DNA from: Lithobates sylvaticus
Taxonomy: Eukaryota; Chordata; Amphibia; Anura; Ranidae
Length of the DNA: 64,000 bases
Assembly: GCA_028564925.1 (NCBI GenBank)
Contig: CM053031.1
Location: 164,072,226-164,136,225 of the forward strand
Direction of reading: 5' to 3'
The notes under the pieces are model-generated. The model did no database searches and had not been told where the DNA came from. It was given only the letters and a program-made list of their open reading frames with translations. A program made the translations under genes and the position numbers. Below are positions 62,580 to 64,000 of the stretch, piece by piece (the first letter of the stretch is position 1; every line of letters begins with the position of its first letter).

Positions 62580-64000
62580 TCACATTGTCCACTCCTGGTA
62601 AGTGTACTGCCTGAATGAAAATGTTCATCTGCATACGCCGAAGCACCAAGTGTCTCAACAAACGTATCACCGGCGGTGATGCCGCAGATACCTTGTTAAT
62701 CACCTGTACCACCCCCAAATTGTCGATGTGGAAGCGCACCTTCCGATCCCGGAAGAATTCGCCCCACAATTCTACCGCCAATACCACCGGAAACAACTCA
62801 AGCAACAACATATTCTTGAGCATCCCCGCTTCGTTCCAGCTGTCCGGCCAAGGGCCGGCACTCCAATGCCCCTGGAAAAAGGCCCCATAACCCGCTGACC
62901 CCGCTGCATCTGTAAACAATTCGAGGTCGAAATTATTCACCGTGCCAATCATCCACAGCGCTCTACCATTAAAGTTGTCCAGAAACATATGCCACATTCT
63001 CAGGTCATCCTTATGTTCCCGGGAAAGTGTCACATAATGTCTGGGCGACTCAATGCCACCCGTACTTGCCGCTAATCTTCTCCCAAAAACCCTGCCCATC
63101 GGAATGATCCTGCACGCAAAGTTGAGCTTGCCAAGCACCGATTGCAATGCCCTCAGCTGAACCTTGCGCCGGCCCACCATCCCCTTCACCTCCTCCTGCA
63201 ATGCAACCAATTTAGCTTCAGGCAACCTGCATTCCATGGCCATGGAATCAATTACAATCCAGAGAAAACTGATCACTGTTGTGGGCCCTTCCGTCTTGTC
63301 TGGCGCAAGCGGAATGCCGAATTCCCCTGAAATCCTTTCCACCATTGTTAAGAGCACCGGGCAAACGTTAGATGCGGGCGGCCCTATACAAAGAAAATCG
63401 TCCAAATAATGGATCACCGAATTCAAACCTGAAACGTCCCTCACCACCCATTCCACAAATGTGCTGAAACACTCGAAGAATGCGCACGATATAGAACAAC
63501 CCATTGGCAAACACATATCCACGTAATATTCCTCTTGCCACTTGCACCCCAATAAATGAAAGCTATCGGGATGAACAGGCAGCAAACGAAAAGCCGCTTC
63601 AATGTCTGTCTTTGCCATCAGGGCGCCCCTACCATACTTCCTCACCCAATGTACTGCGGCATCAAAGGATGTATATGAGACAGTGCAAACTTCAGGATCA
63701 ATAGCGTCGTTCACCGACTCCCCTTGTGGGTAAGACAAGTGGTGAATGAGGCGAAATTTGTTCTGCTCCTTTTTGGGTACCACCCCCAACGGAGAAACTA
63801 CCAGGTCCTGCATGGGTTTTATGGAGAAGGGGCCCGCCATCCTACCCAAAGCTACCTCCTTATTTAATTTTTCGGACACTACTTCATGATGTTTTAAAGC
63901 GGACCGTAAATTATCTGGAATGGGAGGAGCTGAGTTCAAAACCGCAGGAATCATGAAACCTTCCGAAAAACCCAACCAAAGTAGATGAGCCACTGCCTTA
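62491..64000 (-). CDS. Ngaro reverse transcriptase/RNase H, open to the window edge
   Basis: Open from the right edge of the window to a stop at 62491; the N-terminus is outside. RT motifs: SPLGVVPKKEQNKFRLIHHL (about 67-86), AKTDIEAAFRLLPV (catalytic Asp about 130), CLPMGCSISCAFFE, HYLDDFLCIG (YLDD 196-199). RNase H: LELFTDAAGSAGYGAFFQG (Asp about 358), LELFPVVLAVELWG and RFHIDNLGVVQVI. The LPGVDNVIADALSR motif closes the domain. This is the replication enzyme of the element, and no interruption is seen in the visible part. Confidence 0.92.
   Translation of the reverse strand, partial: KAVAHLLWLGFSEGFMIPAVLNSAPPIPDNLRSALKHHEVVSEKLNKEVALGRMAGPFSIKPMQDLVVSPLGVVPKKEQNKFRLIHHLSYPQGESVNDAIDPEVCTVSYTSFDAAVHWVRKYGRGALMAKTDIEAAFRLLPVHPDSFHLLGCKWQEEYYVDMCLPMGCSISCAFFECFSTFVEWVVRDVSGLNSVIHYLDDFLCIGPPASNVCPVLLTMVERISGEFGIPLAPDKTEGPTTVISFLWIVIDSMAMECRLPEAKLVALQEEVKGMVGRRKVQLRALQSVLGKLNFACRIIPMGRVFGRRLAASTGGIESPRHYVTLSREHKDDLRMWHMFLDNFNGRALWMIGTVNNFDLELFTDAAGSAGYGAFFQGHWSAGPWPDSWNEAGMLKNMLLLELFPVVLAVELWGEFFRDRKVRFHIDNLGVVQVINKVSAASPPVIRLLRHLVLRRMQMNIFIQAVHLPGVDNVIADALSRFQWSVTASRVLWNCERLPWKDR

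Larger units (their letters stand above)
60273..64000 (-). mobile_element. Ngaro-type tyrosine-recombinase retroelement, 3' part
   Basis: In element order: RT/RNase H (64000-62491), tyrosine recombinase (62579-61614), SGNH hydrolase (61587-60922), then split direct repeats 60706-60901 and 60273-60468 separated by a 237-bp block. Split direct repeats and a third hydrolase gene are known from vertebrate Ngaro elements. The first terminal block and gag lie outside the window. All visible frames look whole, so this is a young copy. Confidence 0.9.

Overview
This window is repeat-dense vertebrate nuclear DNA, most likely from a frog and probably a true frog (Ranidae). The pointers are the mix of Penelope-like, hAT, DIRS, Ngaro, L1/Tx1 and Ty3/gypsy elements, plus two short element types I recall as abundant in ranid genomes: a TTAA-flanked ~1 kb element (15963-16969) and a long-TIR MITE starting ATGCCCCGTACACAC (22684-23103). 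The species call is inference. I see no ordinary single-copy host gene, no rRNA or tRNA gene and no CRISPR array. Nearly every base that can be assigned belongs to a transposable element or to a satellite array growing inside one.

Left part (1-10.6 kb): a minus-strand Ty3/gypsy element with its 5' LTR at 2725-3844, then a 6.5 kb segment bounded by 43-bp inverted repeats. That segment holds a 2.6 kb minisatellite, an orphan split direct repeat and a 1.4 kb fold-back palindrome with 588-bp arms. Centre-left (10.6-34.4 kb): three copies of one hAT family. Copy 1 (minus) is split by Penelope-like element PLE-1 (minus). PLE-1 is split by PLE-2 (plus), and PLE-2 by the TTAA element. Each nesting step is marked by a target-site duplication (15 bp, 16 bp, TTAA). 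Copy 2 (plus) and copy 3 (minus) lie tail to tail across a perfect 36-bp inverted repeat. Copy 3 carries a 3.1 kb higher-order satellite in its subterminal region.

Centre-right (34.4-53.7 kb): a divergent pair of MADF/SANT-like genes of Harbinger type, then the 3' region of a third Penelope-like element. Into that region have landed a hAT-type MITE filled with 2 kb of GA-rich repeat (8-bp duplication TTCTAGGA), a 7.4 kb L1/Tx1-type LINE (12-bp duplication) and a DIRS-1-type element that looks whole. Right part (53.7-64 kb): several short minisatellites, a TTAA-element fragment, a plus-strand Ngaro-like fragment, a 5'-truncated LINE tail, and a minus-strand Ngaro element with intact-looking RT/RNase H, tyrosine recombinase and SGNH-hydrolase frames that runs off the window.

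Two observations stand out. One is the set of datable nested insertions. The other is a two-helix RNA motif, hammerhead-ribozyme-like, near the 3' ends of all three Penelope-like elements, whose helices change sequence while their pairing is kept. I do not see a wholly new cellular system. The long open frames over the GA, minisatellite and fold-back arrays are artefacts of repeat composition.
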